Assembly (NCBI GenBank): GCA_963792705.1
Contig: CAWBXD010000012.1
Span: 434,001 to 498,000 of the forward strand
DNA length: 64,000 nucleotides
From: JBBQVS01 sp963792705
GTDB lineage: Bacteria > Chloroflexota > Ktedonobacteria > Ktedonobacterales > Ktedonobacteraceae
Direction of reading: 5' to 3'
The notes beneath the pieces were generated by a model. That model had not been told where the DNA came from. It was given only the letters and a program-made list of their open reading frames with translations, and ran no database searches. The position numbers were made by a program, and so were the translations under genes. Positions 51,953 to 61,525 of this stretch are shown one piece after another (positions within the stretch are counted from its first letter, which is position 1; each line of letters begins with the position of its first letter).

Positions 51953-52987
51953 ATGCGAACAGTTCAGTCTTCCACTACTGTTACTACACGCGTTCTTGTA
52001 AGCATTCTCATCTTTACTACGTTCATTAGTACAACCTTTCAACCCACAAATGCTCACGCCCAAACCTTCGCGTATAACGTAGTCAATCGAGATCGGCCTG
52101 TATTGGCCTTCTATTATCCATGGTATCATCAATCTGACTGGTGTAGCTGTCAGATGTCGGACTTGCCGACTATACAGTACGACTCGTCTGATGATGCCAT
52201 TATTGATCGGCAGGTTCGATGGGCTGCCAAGGCTGGTATCACTGGCTTTATTAGTTCATGGTGGGGTTCCCAGGACAATACGGACAAAAATTTCGCGAAG
52301 TTACTGCTGCACTCTGCATCGCTACAACGGAGTACAGGGTATAAATTTACCTCAACCGCTTATATCGAAAGCGATGCGCCCGCGTTGCAAGGCATGAACA
52401 ACATGGTAAATGGTATGCGCTATTTGCTCAAGAAGTATAGTGGAAACTCGCATTTTATTCGCTGGCACGGCAAACCACTGCTTTTTATCTGGGACCCTCT
52501 GGGACAAGGACGAACATTATCATGGTGGGCTAAGGTGCGTCATCAGGTGGACCCACATAATCAGGTTCTGTGGTCGGCAGAAGGTCTTGACATACACTTG
52601 CTCGATGTCTTTGATGGCATTCATCTTTTCAGCGCGGGCTATTGGGGGCTGCTGAATAGAACGATGCCAGAGATTGATCAGGGATTTCGCGCTCTGGTAG
52701 ACAGTTATAACGCGGTACATCACACGAATAAAATATGGGTCGCAGGTGTGATGCCTGGCTACAACGATACGCGCATTCCGGGGCGTTCAGGCACGTTCGT
52801 TGTGCCACGCAATAATGGAGCCACCTATACTACAAGTTGGAACGCGGCATTGAGCAGTAACCCTGATTTGGTCACGATTACCTCATTTAACGAGTGGTTT
52901 GAAGGAGCGATGATTGAGCCGAGCGTTCACTACCACTCGCAATACCTTGATATTACGCGACGGTATACTCGGCTGTGGCACGGATAA
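51953..52987 (+). CDS. GH99-like secreted protein, copy 2
   Basis: 344 residues, signal peptide ending near NAHA (residue 36), start after CAGGAG. The enzyme part matches copy 1 closely: VLAFYYPWYHQSDWCSC, QAANAGITGFI-like segment AAKAGITGFISSWWGSQDN, VLWSAEGLDIHLLD and SFNEWFEGAMIEPS. It is shorter at the N-terminus. Together with copy 1 and the two sedolisins it shows duplication of a two-gene unit. Confidence 0.85.
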   Translation: MRTVQSSTTVTTRVLVSILIFTTFISTTFQPTNAHAQTFAYNVVNRDRPVLAFYYPWYHQSDWCSCQMSDLPTIQYDSSDDAIIDRQVRWAAKAGITGFISSWWGSQDNTDKNFAKLLLHSASLQRSTGYKFTSTAYIESDAPALQGMNNMVNGMRYLLKKYSGNSHFIRWHGKPLLFIWDPLGQGRTLSWWAKVRHQVDPHNQVLWSAEGLDIHLLDVFDGIHLFSAGYWGLLNRTMPEIDQGFRALVDSYNAVHHTNKIWVAGVMPGYNDTRIPGRSGTFVVPRNNGATYTTSWNAALSSNPDLVTITSFNEWFEGAMIEPSVHYHSQYLDITRRYTRLWHG

Positions 52988-52998
52988 TTGATAGTTTG

Positions 52999-53067
52999 GT
53001 AGGGACCGATTCATCGCGTCCTCGTGGCATCAACCGCCAAGAAGGACGCGATGAATCGGTCCCTACA
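52999..53067. mobile_element. TAGGGACC palindromic element, copy 8 (short)
   Basis: 69 bp, ends GTAGGGACCGATTCATCGC and complement TGAATCGGTCCC-TACA. The core is CTCGTGGCATCAACCGCCAA, so it is a short form. Lies between convergent genes (copy 2 of GH99-like and gyrA). Confidence 0.8.
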
Positions 53068-53091
53068 ATATTTCGGTAGACTCTTACAATG

Positions 53092-55644
53092 TTATTCTGG
53101 GTCCTGTTCTGGTGCGCTTTCTTCACCAGTCTCCTCACCAGACTCAACGATCTCTTCCTGCACATCTTCAACCACTGCGGTACCTTCGTCGTCGGCGATT
53201 TCTTCCACGGCATCCTCTAGCTTTTTACCATTGGTGGTGGCGACGGCAACGACGGTATCATTATCTCCAAGGTTCATCATGCGGCGCCCCTGTGTGGCGC
53301 GTCCACCGCGAATGATGTTGGCTACATCCATACGAATAACGACACCGGACGCAGAGATAATCATCAAGTCGTTGTCTTTTTCCGTGAGGATACGAGCAGT
53401 GGCAACGCGTCCGGTCTTGTCATTGACTTTCGCGGTAAGAACACCGCCGCCGCCTCTTGTCTGGACCGGATAGTCTTCAATAGGTGTACACTTGCCGTAG
53501 CCAAACTCGGTCACAACCAATAGTTCGCTGTTGGGAGGCGTCAGATTGAGCGAGACAACCATGTTGTCCTTGCCCAAACGAATGCCGCGCACACCGCCGC
53601 TGGTACGAGAAGCCGAGCGCAATTCAGCAACAGTGAAGCGAATGGCGTTGCCTTGGGCGGTAATCATCAGTACATCGTCAGCGGCTCCGGCTAATTTCGC
53701 ACCAATCAGTTCGTCATCCTCTTCCAGGTCCATCGCGATCAGGCCATTGCGTCGCACCACTTCAAACTCTTCCATCGCTGTTTTCTTGACCTCACCTTTT
53801 TTGGTGGCGACGATCATGAAGTCGCGGCTCACGCCTTTCGGCACCTGCACAATGGCGGTGATACGTTCGCGTTGCTCAATTGAGATGAGATTGATGAGAT
53901 GCTCTCCTTTTGCCGTGCGACTCGTATCGGGTAACTCGTAGACACGGAGTTGGAAGACGCGCCCACGGTCTGTGAAGAACAACAGGCTATCGTGTGAGTG
54001 CGAGACCAGTAGATGCTGTACCGCGTCATCCTCACGCGTCACCATGCCTGTGATGCCACGCCCACCACGTCGCTGTGCTCGATAGGTGTTAGATGGCAGA
54101 CGTTTGATATAACCCTTCTCGGTCAGTGTGACAACAACCTCTTCATTAGGGATGAGGTCTTCACTTCTGAACTCGCCCGTCTCCCCCTCCACAATCTCGC
54201 TGCGCCGAGGGTCGCCATATTTCTCCATCAGTTCTTTGAGATCGGCTTTGATCAGTTTGCGAATCTCGTTAATATCGCTTAAGAGCATGTTGTAGTAGTC
54301 GATATGCTGTAGCACATCCTTGAGTTCGTCTTCGATCTTCTGCCGTTCGAGTGCAGCTAAACGTGCTAAGCGCATATCAAGAATAGCTCTGCCCTGCTCA
54401 TCCGAGAACGAGAACTGCTGTTGCAGATTTTTCAATGCCTCGTCGGTTGTCTGGGAACCGCGAATGGTTGCGATGACCTGATCGAGATGGTCGAGGGCAA
54501 TTTTTAAGCCTTCCAGGATATGACGACGAGCCTCCGCCTTCCTGAGTTCAAATTGTGTGCGGCGCGTGATGACGACTTCGCGGTGATTGATATGGTACTG
54601 TAAGAAGTCTTTGAGTCGTAGTGTGCGTGGCTGTTTATCAACCAGTGCCAGCATATTGGCATTGAACGCGCTTTGCATCGCGGTATACTTATACAACATG
54701 TTGAGCACGCTCTCAGGATTGGCGTCGCGCTTCAACTCGATATACATACGCATGCCAGTGCGGTCGGATTCGTCGCGCACCTCAGAGATGCCTTCAACCT
54801 TTTTGTCGCGGGCCAGTTCCGCAATTTTCTTGACCAGTTCAGCCTTGTTCACTTGATAAGGAAGTTCGGTGACAATGATACTGGTGCGTCCCTTTTCCGT
54901 CTGCTCAAAGTTTGTGCGTGCGCGCACCACGATGCGCCCTCGTCCATTGAGATAGGTGTTGCGTATACCTTCTCGCCCATGAATAATCCCACCGGTTGGG
55001 AAGTCGGGTCCACGAATAATATGCGATAATTCTTCGGTCGTTGCCTCTGGATTGTCGATCAGGTGAATAACGCCAGTACAAACCTCGTTTAGATTATGTG
55101 GAGGAATATTTGTTGCCATACCGACGGCAATACCAGTAGAGCCATTGAGTAGCAGGTTTGGCAAACGTGCAGGCATAACGGTTGGCTCTTCGGTCTGATT
55201 ATCGTAGTTGGGAGCAAAATCAACGGTATCTTTGTCGATATCGCGCAGCAATTCATCGGCAATCGCGGCCATCTTTGCCTCGGTATAACGCATGGCGGCT
55301 GGTGGATCATCGTCTTGAGAGCCAAAGTTGCCTTGTCCCAGGACGAGTGGATAGCGCATCGACCAGGGTTGAGCCATACGCACAAGGGCATCGTACACAG
55401 CGGTATCGCCATGTGGATGATAGCTTTTGAGCACCTCGCCGACGGTACCAGCGCACTTGCGAAACGCCTTGGTCGATTGAAGACCCATATCTTCCATCGC
55501 GTACAGGACGCGACGGTGTACAGGCTTCAACCCATCGCGTACATCGGGCAGTGCGCGACTGACAATAACGCTCATAGAATAATCGAGATACGCGCCTGTC
55601 ATTTCATCAACGATGCTGACTGGCCTAATATTGCCAAGTTCCAT
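53092..55644 (-). CDS. gyrA: DNA gyrase subunit A
   Basis: 850 residues, start after AGGATG. Type II topoisomerase subunit that cuts and rejoins DNA during supercoiling. N-terminal DYSMSVIVSRALPDVRDGLKPVHRR, quinolone region GEVLKSYHPHGDTAVYDALVRMAQ, catalytic Tyr in AAMRYTEAK, and the GyrA-box QRRGGRGI that marks gyrase and not topoisomerase IV. The C-terminal tail is acidic (EEIVESGEETGEE), as in many gyrases. gyrB is not nearby. Confidence 0.98.
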   Translation of the reverse strand: MELGNIRPVSIVDEMTGAYLDYSMSVIVSRALPDVRDGLKPVHRRVLYAMEDMGLQSTKAFRKCAGTVGEVLKSYHPHGDTAVYDALVRMAQPWSMRYPLVLGQGNFGSQDDDPPAAMRYTEAKMAAIADELLRDIDKDTVDFAPNYDNQTEEPTVMPARLPNLLLNGSTGIAVGMATNIPPHNLNEVCTGVIHLIDNPEATTEELSHIIRGPDFPTGGIIHGREGIRNTYLNGRGRIVVRARTNFEQTEKGRTSIIVTELPYQVNKAELVKKIAELARDKKVEGISEVRDESDRTGMRMYIELKRDANPESVLNMLYKYTAMQSAFNANMLALVDKQPRTLRLKDFLQYHINHREVVITRRTQFELRKAEARRHILEGLKIALDHLDQVIATIRGSQTTDEALKNLQQQFSFSDEQGRAILDMRLARLAALERQKIEDELKDVLQHIDYYNMLLSDINEIRKLIKADLKELMEKYGDPRRSEIVEGETGEFRSEDLIPNEEVVVTLTEKGYIKRLPSNTYRAQRRGGRGITGMVTREDDAVQHLLVSHSHDSLLFFTDRGRVFQLRVYELPDTSRTAKGEHLINLISIEQRERITAIVQVPKGVSRDFMIVATKKGEVKKTAMEEFEVVRRNGLIAMDLEEDDELIGAKLAGAADDVLMITAQGNAIRFTVAELRSASRTSGGVRGIRLGKDNMVVSLNLTPPNSELLVVTEFGYGKCTPIEDYPVQTRGGGGVLTAKVNDKTGRVATARILTEKDNDLMIISASGVVIRMDVANIIRGGRATQGRRMMNLGDNDTVVAVATTNGKKLEDAVEEIADDEGTAVVEDVQEEIVESGEETGEESAPEQDPE

Positions 55645-56023
55645 AAAACATCCTATCCTCACCAAAAAAAGTCAGACATAGCCAGAAGGCGATATCGGTT
55701 TGAAGTTTTGATTGCGTTGGGCGGAGGGGTCTCAGAAAGCGTGATCCTACCTTCCTTATTATACCATATCCTATAGTTGTGTACAAGAAGAAGGTGACTT
55801 GTGGAGTAGCAAGAATGTGTTCCATAGAGTAGTATTGTAGAAGAGACCTGAACTGTTAATTTGGTTGTGCTACTACTATGCTTGAGTAGAAAGGTGTGGT
55901 ATCATTAAGTGCAAGAGCGGAAGTTCAGGGAGAGTAGAAGTACATTTCGTAGCGGTGTACCCATTCATCAGCCCTACTGTAGTACAGTGTTAGCTCTGAT
56001 GTCATAGGGGGGAGTTCCAAGTC
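55645..56023. other. Divergent intergenic region before gyrA
   Basis: Contains the gyrA promoter. The part nearer the following gene has no recognised signal except the GGGGGAG ribosome site. No gene. Confidence 0.55.
55758..55786 (-). promoter_or_regulatory. Promoter of gyrA
   Basis: On the minus strand TTGTAC (55781-55786), 17 bases, TATAAT (55758-55763), giving a leader of about 100 bases. Confidence 0.65.
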
Positions 56024-56614
56024 ATGTCATCATTGCCATTTACAGCTCAGCAATGTTTCTTTGTAGCCATTCTTGTATTTATTGTCGTTGGCTTCCAGCG
56101 TGGCTGGCGGCGCGAATTAGTTACCCTTGTTTTTGTGTTACTCGCGGTACTTTTGATCCGTCCAGGTTCGGGTGGGGGTTTCATTAGTGAGCTTCTCGCA
56201 CGAATTCCAGCGGTGTTTGGCTATATTGCAACCGGTTCAACCAGTACAACGGCGGCAACATCTACAGCAACCAGTAATTTTCTAGGACCTTGGGGCACCC
56301 TTCTTGGGTTTGCGCTGGTCGTCGCCATTGGGTATGTTGTGGGGCAACGCGCGTTTCCCAAGCCGACTACCCCAACGGAACGTTTTTTAGGAATTGTGCC
56401 ATCGGTGGTTTCTGGAGCGTTCATTCTTGGCTACCTCACATCGGGCAATTTCTTTGCGAAGAATCAGCAAGGCCAGTCGTTCTTTTCTATTGTGGTGCAG
56501 CCACCTGATCCAACAAACTTCGTGCCTGTGATTTTTGCGATAGCGATTATTGCGGTAGTAATTGGACTTATCGCGGGAAGAGCGAAAAAGTCGGCGCCAC
56601 CAGCGAAAAAGTAA
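56024..56614 (+). CDS. Small membrane protein, CvpA-like in layout
   Basis: 196 residues with about four hydrophobic helices: FFVAILVFIVVGFQRGWRRELVTLVFVLLAVLLI at the start, and two more in the second half. A Thr/Ser/Ala-rich loop lies near residue 75. The first helix pair, with a basic turn, recalls CvpA/colicin V production proteins, but similarity is not strong enough to name it. Start after GGGGGAGT. Followed on the same strand by the PH-PASTA gene. Confidence 0.65.
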   Translation: MSSLPFTAQQCFFVAILVFIVVGFQRGWRRELVTLVFVLLAVLLIRPGSGGGFISELLARIPAVFGYIATGSTSTTAATSTATSNFLGPWGTLLGFALVVAIGYVVGQRAFPKPTTPTERFLGIVPSVVSGAFILGYLTSGNFFAKNQQGQSFFSIVVQPPDPTNFVPVIFAIAIIAVVIGLIAGRAKKSAPPAKK

Positions 56615-56713
56615 CGCGAGACGTAGTATAAGCAGAGTACGGTATTTCGAATTTGTAGAGCTATAACGGATGCAAGACAATATGGCTATACGCAAATCGT
56701 GTTGAGGTGATGA

Positions 56714-58327
56714 ATGGCTGAAACAACCAAGAGTAAGCAAAGCGAGGCAGTAAAGCCTGTAAACCGTTGGCAGTCTGGTCGTCCCCGTTTCAGTATTCAG
56801 GAATTCCGTTTGGGGAAAGATAAAAAGTGGCATTTTTCTGGTCAGGAGCCAAGTGAAGAGGTACGAATGGTTGTACGCAAGCACTGGTGGTTTCTGGTAC
56901 GTCCTGCTCTGCCTTTTCTTGCCTCGATTGTAGGTATCTTTGTCGTGTTAGCAGCGATTGCTGCATTTCCACAGTATGACCTCATCTGGGCTTATGTAGA
57001 AGCTGCTGTCGTTCTAATCACTATCGGGACAGGCGCATGGTTTGCGTGGAAGGACCTGGCTGTCTGGTGGGTTGAAACATACATCATCACAGACAAACGC
57101 ATCATCAATTCGCGCGGTCTACTGCAACCCACGCGCCAGGAAACACCGATTGAGAAGGTGACACAGGTCGGGGTAGATGTGAAAACGCCATTCGAGGCAT
57201 TGTTGGAATTCGGTACGGTCCATGTGTACCTCGCGGGCGGCGACCTGGTTATGAAAGATATACCTCATCCTCGAGAGGTCAAGGACGCGATTCAAGGCGT
57301 TACCGATGTCGTCAAGGCAAAAAAGAAAAAAGAAGAGCCGCTTCCAGTACCGAAGGACCCAGAATTGGCCTCTGTACTCAAAAAACTTGCCGAGGGCAAG
57401 CCTGTCCCTAAGCTAGCGGATGCGGATGAAAACTATCCAGTGCCGCGCAATCCCGACCGTATGCGCGGCCCACGCCGTACCTTCGGTGGCGTTCTACGAA
57501 TTCCTAGCCGTGTTCACTACATGTCGGGGGAGCAGACGGTCAAGTATATTCAGCGCTCACAGTACGTGCTCTTGAAAAATCTTATTGTGCCAGCGTTGCT
57601 AATTATCCTGATCCTGCCTGTTGCCATTGTACCGCCAAGTGTTGGTTACATTCCAGCGACGGTAGAAAACTATTGGTGGCTTGTAATGGGTTTGCTCTTC
57701 CTGGCGTTGCTGATCTCGCTGTTTCTTGTGTATATTAACTGGCTGGACGATATCTACATTTTGACGAACAGGCGTATTATAGATATCGAGCGAAAATTCT
57801 TCTTCACCGTCGAGGCACGCATTGCGGCAGAATATAAAAATCTACGTGACATTAAGGTGAAGGTGCCTAACGTCATCGAACGATTTTTAGATGTCGGTGA
57901 TGTCTTTATCGAGACCCCTGGTAATTCGCCAGATATCATCTTTAAGAGTGTCGATCATCCCTTCTTGATCCAGGATGAAGTGTACGCTATTAAGAATCAC
58001 AAGGACAAAGAGGACAAGGTTAAGAAGGAAAACGACGAGCGAAAGCTACTACAAACATGGTTCAGTACCGTAGTCACGTCGTTAGAAACCACCTCAAAAA
58101 CCTATGCTGCACCAGACCTCAAAAATATGGACCTGCTATCAGCGATGGCATGTGCTCAAGAACTGGGATTGGATATTGAGGTATCGGGCGATGCTATTGC
58201 AACCAACGCAGTGCTTCCGGGTCATGTTGTTGAGCAACGTCCACCGAGGGGAACATTGATGGAAAAAGGGAGCAAGATTGAGATTGTGTTAAGCAAGAGG
58301 CAATCGCTGGTCGATTACCAGATATAG
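56714..58327 (+). CDS. Membrane protein with PH-like domains and C-terminal PASTA domain
   Basis: 537 residues. Two membrane helix pairs (about 57-105, LVRPALPFLASIVGIFVVLA; and about 292-345, LLKNLIVPALLIILILPVA), each followed by a bacterial PH-like domain of the YdbT/bPH2 type (WWVETYIITDKRIINSRGLL; YINWLDDIYILTNRRIIDIERKFF). The last 70 residues form a PASTA domain (LLSAMACAQELGLDIEVSGDA, VVEQRPPRGTLMEKGSKIEIVLS). Start after GAGGTGATGA. PASTA normally binds peptidoglycan on kinases or PBPs; here it is predicted on the same side as the PH domains, which is odd. Confidence 0.8.
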   Translation: MAETTKSKQSEAVKPVNRWQSGRPRFSIQEFRLGKDKKWHFSGQEPSEEVRMVVRKHWWFLVRPALPFLASIVGIFVVLAAIAAFPQYDLIWAYVEAAVVLITIGTGAWFAWKDLAVWWVETYIITDKRIINSRGLLQPTRQETPIEKVTQVGVDVKTPFEALLEFGTVHVYLAGGDLVMKDIPHPREVKDAIQGVTDVVKAKKKKEEPLPVPKDPELASVLKKLAEGKPVPKLADADENYPVPRNPDRMRGPRRTFGGVLRIPSRVHYMSGEQTVKYIQRSQYVLLKNLIVPALLIILILPVAIVPPSVGYIPATVENYWWLVMGLLFLALLISLFLVYINWLDDIYILTNRRIIDIERKFFFTVEARIAAEYKNLRDIKVKVPNVIERFLDVGDVFIETPGNSPDIIFKSVDHPFLIQDEVYAIKNHKDKEDKVKKENDERKLLQTWFSTVVTSLETTSKTYAAPDLKNMDLLSAMACAQELGLDIEVSGDAIATNAVLPGHVVEQRPPRGTLMEKGSKIEIVLSKRQSLVDYQI

Positions 58328-58334
58328 GTTTTAC

Positions 58335-58387
58335 ACAAACAAAAACGCTCTGTCCGCGCTATATGCAGACAGAGCGTTTTTGTTTGT
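58335..58387. terminator. 20-bp inverted repeat after the PH-PASTA gene
   Basis: Arms ACAAACAAAAACGCTCTGTC and GACAGAGCGTTTTTGTTTGT, loop of 13, with a T-rich right arm. It lies eight bases before the stop of the convergent gene. Confidence 0.75.
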
Positions 58388-58394
58388 TGTGTAT

Positions 58395-59780
58395 TTAGCG
58401 CATACCAGCACCATTGCCGACGCGAGCGAGTAAAGCAACGCTTTCGATGTGATAGGTTTGTGGGAACATATCAATGGGCTGGGCTGAAACCAGTCGATAG
58501 CGTCCACCTGAACAGAGAGTTGCGATATCGCGCGCAAGAGTACTAGGGTCACAAGAGACATAGCAGATGGCGCGTGGGGCCAATATCTGCAAGGCTTGCA
58601 GTGCTTTGGGGTGACACCCGGCGCGTGGTGGGTCTACAAGGGCAACGTCAACACGTTCGCGACGATAGTGAAGTTGTCCCAGGAGACGCTCCAGCGTCCC
58701 TTCCAGTACGGTAATAGTGTTCTGGTTATTGAGGGTGGTCGTCGCACGTGCATCCATCACCGCGCTCGGTTGTGACTCAATACCAATTACCCGCGCTCCA
58801 CGCGTTGCCAGGAACGAAGAGAAAAGACCGACTCCACTATAGCCATCCAGGATAGTATCCATGCGTTGTGGCTCTAGCAGAGCAATCGCGCGTTCAACAA
58901 GTACAGCGGCTTGTAGCAGGTTGACCTGAAAGAAGGAGTCGGCAGAAACGCGGAAGCGACGACCAAGCACGGTATCGGTCAAGAACTCTTGTCCAGCGAA
59001 GACGCGTCCATAGCGTCCACCTACACGTTCGATGATGACGCCAACGATACCAGGAGCAACGGTCATTAACTCATTTGCCAATTGTTGCGGGTCTTCAATT
59101 GAGGAACCGGGCCGTGCGTGAATGACCAGTAATGCGGGCACGGCTCGCGCTGCCGCGCTTACCGCGTCAACAGAAACGCCGATGCCAGCATTATTGACGG
59201 CACCAACGGCACCCCGAATAGTGAAGCCTTGTACCATCTCCCCCAGCGTATCGCCAAAATAAGTCATGAGCTTTTCGCGCACATGTTGATAGACCATATC
59301 GAGGGCGGGATGGAGTAGAGGGCAATTTTCGAGTGGCTGAATGTCATGGCTTTCAGTCAACTTAAAGCCAATTTCACCTGAAGGGCCAACAGAAAATAAG
59401 GCAATATTACGGTAATGCCAGGGCGCGATGCTGGTAGGCATCCCAATAGTGGGATGAACAAGGGCGTCTGGCTGTTTCCCGATACGCATTAGCAGTTGGC
59501 GCACAATATGAGCTTTCCACGTAAGTTGTGCCTGATACGCGATATGCTGCCATTGGCAGCCACTATCGGTGAGGAGGGGAAAAGCAGGCTCGACACGTTC
59601 GGGTGCGGGACGCAGTATTTCAAGCATATCTGCTCGTGCGTGACCTCGGCGCTCCTCGACAATATCCACCCGCACCCGCTCACCTGGAATACCACCGGGG
59701 ACAAAGAGGACTCGTCCCTCGTATCGGCCTACGGCATCGCCGCCATAGGCAAGGTCTGTAAGTTCGACATCAATGCTCAT
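58395..59780 (-). CDS. rlmD: 23S rRNA (uracil-C5)-methyltransferase, RlmD/TrmA family
   Basis: 461 residues from ATG at 59780, which follows GAGGTG. A TRAM domain at the start (ELTDLAYGGDAVGRYEGRVLFVPG) precedes the methyltransferase: motifs GYSGVGLFSSFLATRGARVIGIE, VDVALVDPPRAGCHP and the catalytic Cys in ICYVSCDPSTLARDIATL. The Fe-S cluster cysteines of classical RlmD seem reduced to a few (SGCQWQH, ENCPLLHP). May be RlmD or RlmCD; symbol by family. Confidence 0.85.
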   Translation of the reverse strand: MSIDVELTDLAYGGDAVGRYEGRVLFVPGGIPGERVRVDIVEERRGHARADMLEILRPAPERVEPAFPLLTDSGCQWQHIAYQAQLTWKAHIVRQLLMRIGKQPDALVHPTIGMPTSIAPWHYRNIALFSVGPSGEIGFKLTESHDIQPLENCPLLHPALDMVYQHVREKLMTYFGDTLGEMVQGFTIRGAVGAVNNAGIGVSVDAVSAAARAVPALLVIHARPGSSIEDPQQLANELMTVAPGIVGVIIERVGGRYGRVFAGQEFLTDTVLGRRFRVSADSFFQVNLLQAAVLVERAIALLEPQRMDTILDGYSGVGLFSSFLATRGARVIGIESQPSAVMDARATTTLNNQNTITVLEGTLERLLGQLHYRRERVDVALVDPPRAGCHPKALQALQILAPRAICYVSCDPSTLARDIATLCSGGRYRLVSAQPIDMFPQTYHIESVALLARVGNGAGMR

Positions 59781-59852
59781 GTTCACCTCGCGGTCATTGC
59801 ACATCTCGTCGTAGTGTGCATGTCCGTCACATCTTTCCAGTGTATTTGTGTT

Positions 59853-60839
59853 TTATAACATTATTGGCTGTTTTGGCTGACTGTAGAGTCGCGTTCCAAA
59901 GCGGCTTAAGAAAACCGCGCCCAGCCCTATCAAACCCGCACCAATACTAATAAACAAGCCAATGTAGGGGAGAGACCCTGCCAACACTAACACTGTCAAT
60001 CCCACTACAACCTGCACCGGACGTGTGTTTTTCTGTGGAGCCACAACACGCACGATGTACTCGCCGAGAAGCGAGCCGACCGCCACCGTTCCCAAGGCCC
60101 ATGCCGCAATAATTCCTATTACGACGATAATCGCCAACGGAATAGAGATAATCAGTGCTACAAGAATAGCCAGCACAGGCAGTGCTAGCAGTATACTCAA
60201 AAGGCCAAGCGCAAGACTACGACGCGCCTTGCTTGTGACCGTAGTACGCACTAACATTACGTGTTCCGGCAACAATACCATCAACAGGATGCCAAGTGCT
60301 ACCCAGGCAAGGGTAGACCAAAACCAGAAATCTGGTCCCGCATCACTCATGAGCAGTTGTTCCGCACTTTTGGGGCATCCATCAAGATTGCCATGCAAGT
60401 GTGGCTCACCGCCTGGCGTCCAAGCTCCTTGACACAAATGGATGTCTCCATAGACGGAAGCATTGTTTTGTAAGGTGATACTACCACCATAGGCGGTAAT
60501 TGTGCCATGCACCGTTCCATCAATGATAACATCGGTGCCAAACACTACTACATCGCCTTGCACTTCACCTTGTATAACTATTGTGCCACCAAACGAGGTC
60601 ACATTGCCACACACGATTTCGCTGCTGTCAATAACATCATCTGTACCAAAGAAAGGGCCTCGATGTGAACTGGTACAGATTTGCTTACTGAGTTCATTGC
60701 TCTGTTCAGAACGCGTGTTGGCAGCGAAAGCGGTGGTTATATGGGTTGCTTCGATGCGCCCAGTTAGTAAGAACGCTGCGAGGAGCACCAGTCCAGGCAG
60801 CGTGTAGAGCATTACTCGTCTTTGTATAGCTTTTCGCAT
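59853..60839 (-). CDS. Exported protein with polymer-forming (bactofilin-like) turn repeats and membrane helices
   Basis: 328 residues from an ATG at 60839 (a start at 60857 is also possible). Signal helix near residues 10-32, then about 90 residues of short beta-helix turns: VIQGEVQGDVVVFGTDVIIDGTVHGTITAYGGSITLQ, as in polymer-forming cytoskeletal or DUF8173-like proteins. Four membrane helices follow (FWSTLAWVALGILLMVLLPE onward). The gene lies about 90 bases after the anti-sigma gene on the same strand, so it belongs to that regulon or operon. The function may be cell-envelope organisation. Confidence 0.8.
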   Translation of the reverse strand: MRKAIQRRVMLYTLPGLVLLAAFLLTGRIEATHITTAFAANTRSEQSNELSKQICTSSHRGPFFGTDDVIDSSEIVCGNVTSFGGTIVIQGEVQGDVVVFGTDVIIDGTVHGTITAYGGSITLQNNASVYGDIHLCQGAWTPGGEPHLHGNLDGCPKSAEQLLMSDAGPDFWFWSTLAWVALGILLMVLLPEHVMLVRTTVTSKARRSLALGLLSILLALPVLAILVALIISIPLAIIVVIGIIAAWALGTVAVGSLLGEYIVRVVAPQKNTRPVQVVVGLTVLVLAGSLPYIGLFISIGAGLIGLGAVFLSRFGTRLYSQPKQPIML

Positions 60840-60931
60840 ACCATAACTCCATATCATGATTTCACAGTTCTCTTCCTCAGTGAGAAAAAGAGGACCTGAT
60901 TAACCATGACCTTCGCCACCTACCTACCTAT

Positions 60932-61525
60932 CTATGCCTCTTGTGGAGAACGCATCAGGCGAAGCCACATTCCCATCATAAGTACCACGAGAAAGCTAAC
61001 TCCGGTCAGGAGCAAACCGTTGCGCGTCACAATGGTTAAGCCCAACTGTATATAGTTTCCTAAAACATAAAGTACATCAACAACATTGCTGAGCAGGAGC
61101 AATACATGTACCATCAGATCGGTCTGTACAAGGGTTATGGCGAGTAGCAGAAGTGGAATACTACCAAGTGTAAAGAATGTAATGGCGACAAAAATTGTTC
61201 CTCCTTTACGCAAGCGCGCTACACGGTAACGCTGTTGCTCATGGAGTACCTCAAGTTGTTGAGAGATTTGCTTTTGCTGCTGAACCGCTTGCATAATTGA
61301 GTTTGTTGAGACATGACCTGTATGTGAGAAACTGCGCGTAACTACAGGTTGTGTAGTCTTTTGCGGCGTTCTCAATAACGCGTCCATGCTACGTTGACAT
61401 TGCACAAAGGCGCGACAATCTGCACACGTTTCAAGGTGTGCCTGGAATGCTGCGTTAGCAGAGTCATCCATGAGATCGGTGTCACGCTGATGGGCAAGCA
61501 ACTGTTTAACGTCGCGGCAGCGCAT
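60932..61525 (-). CDS. Anti-sigma factor (zf-HC2, three-helix membrane protein)
   Basis: 197 residues, ATG at 61525 after GAGGAG, overlapping the sigma gene stop by 20 bases. The N-terminal zinc finger is HLETCADCRAFVQCQ near residue 31. About three hydrophobic helices follow (GTIFVAITFFTLGSIPLLLL and two more). It should hold the sigma factor at the membrane until a signal arrives. Confidence 0.85.
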   Translation of the reverse strand: MRCRDVKQLLAHQRDTDLMDDSANAAFQAHLETCADCRAFVQCQRSMDALLRTPQKTTQPVVTRSFSHTGHVSTNSIMQAVQQQKQISQQLEVLHEQQRYRVARLRKGGTIFVAITFFTLGSIPLLLLAITLVQTDLMVHVLLLLSNVVDVLYVLGNYIQLGLTIVTRNGLLLTGVSFLVVLMMGMWLRLMRSPQEA

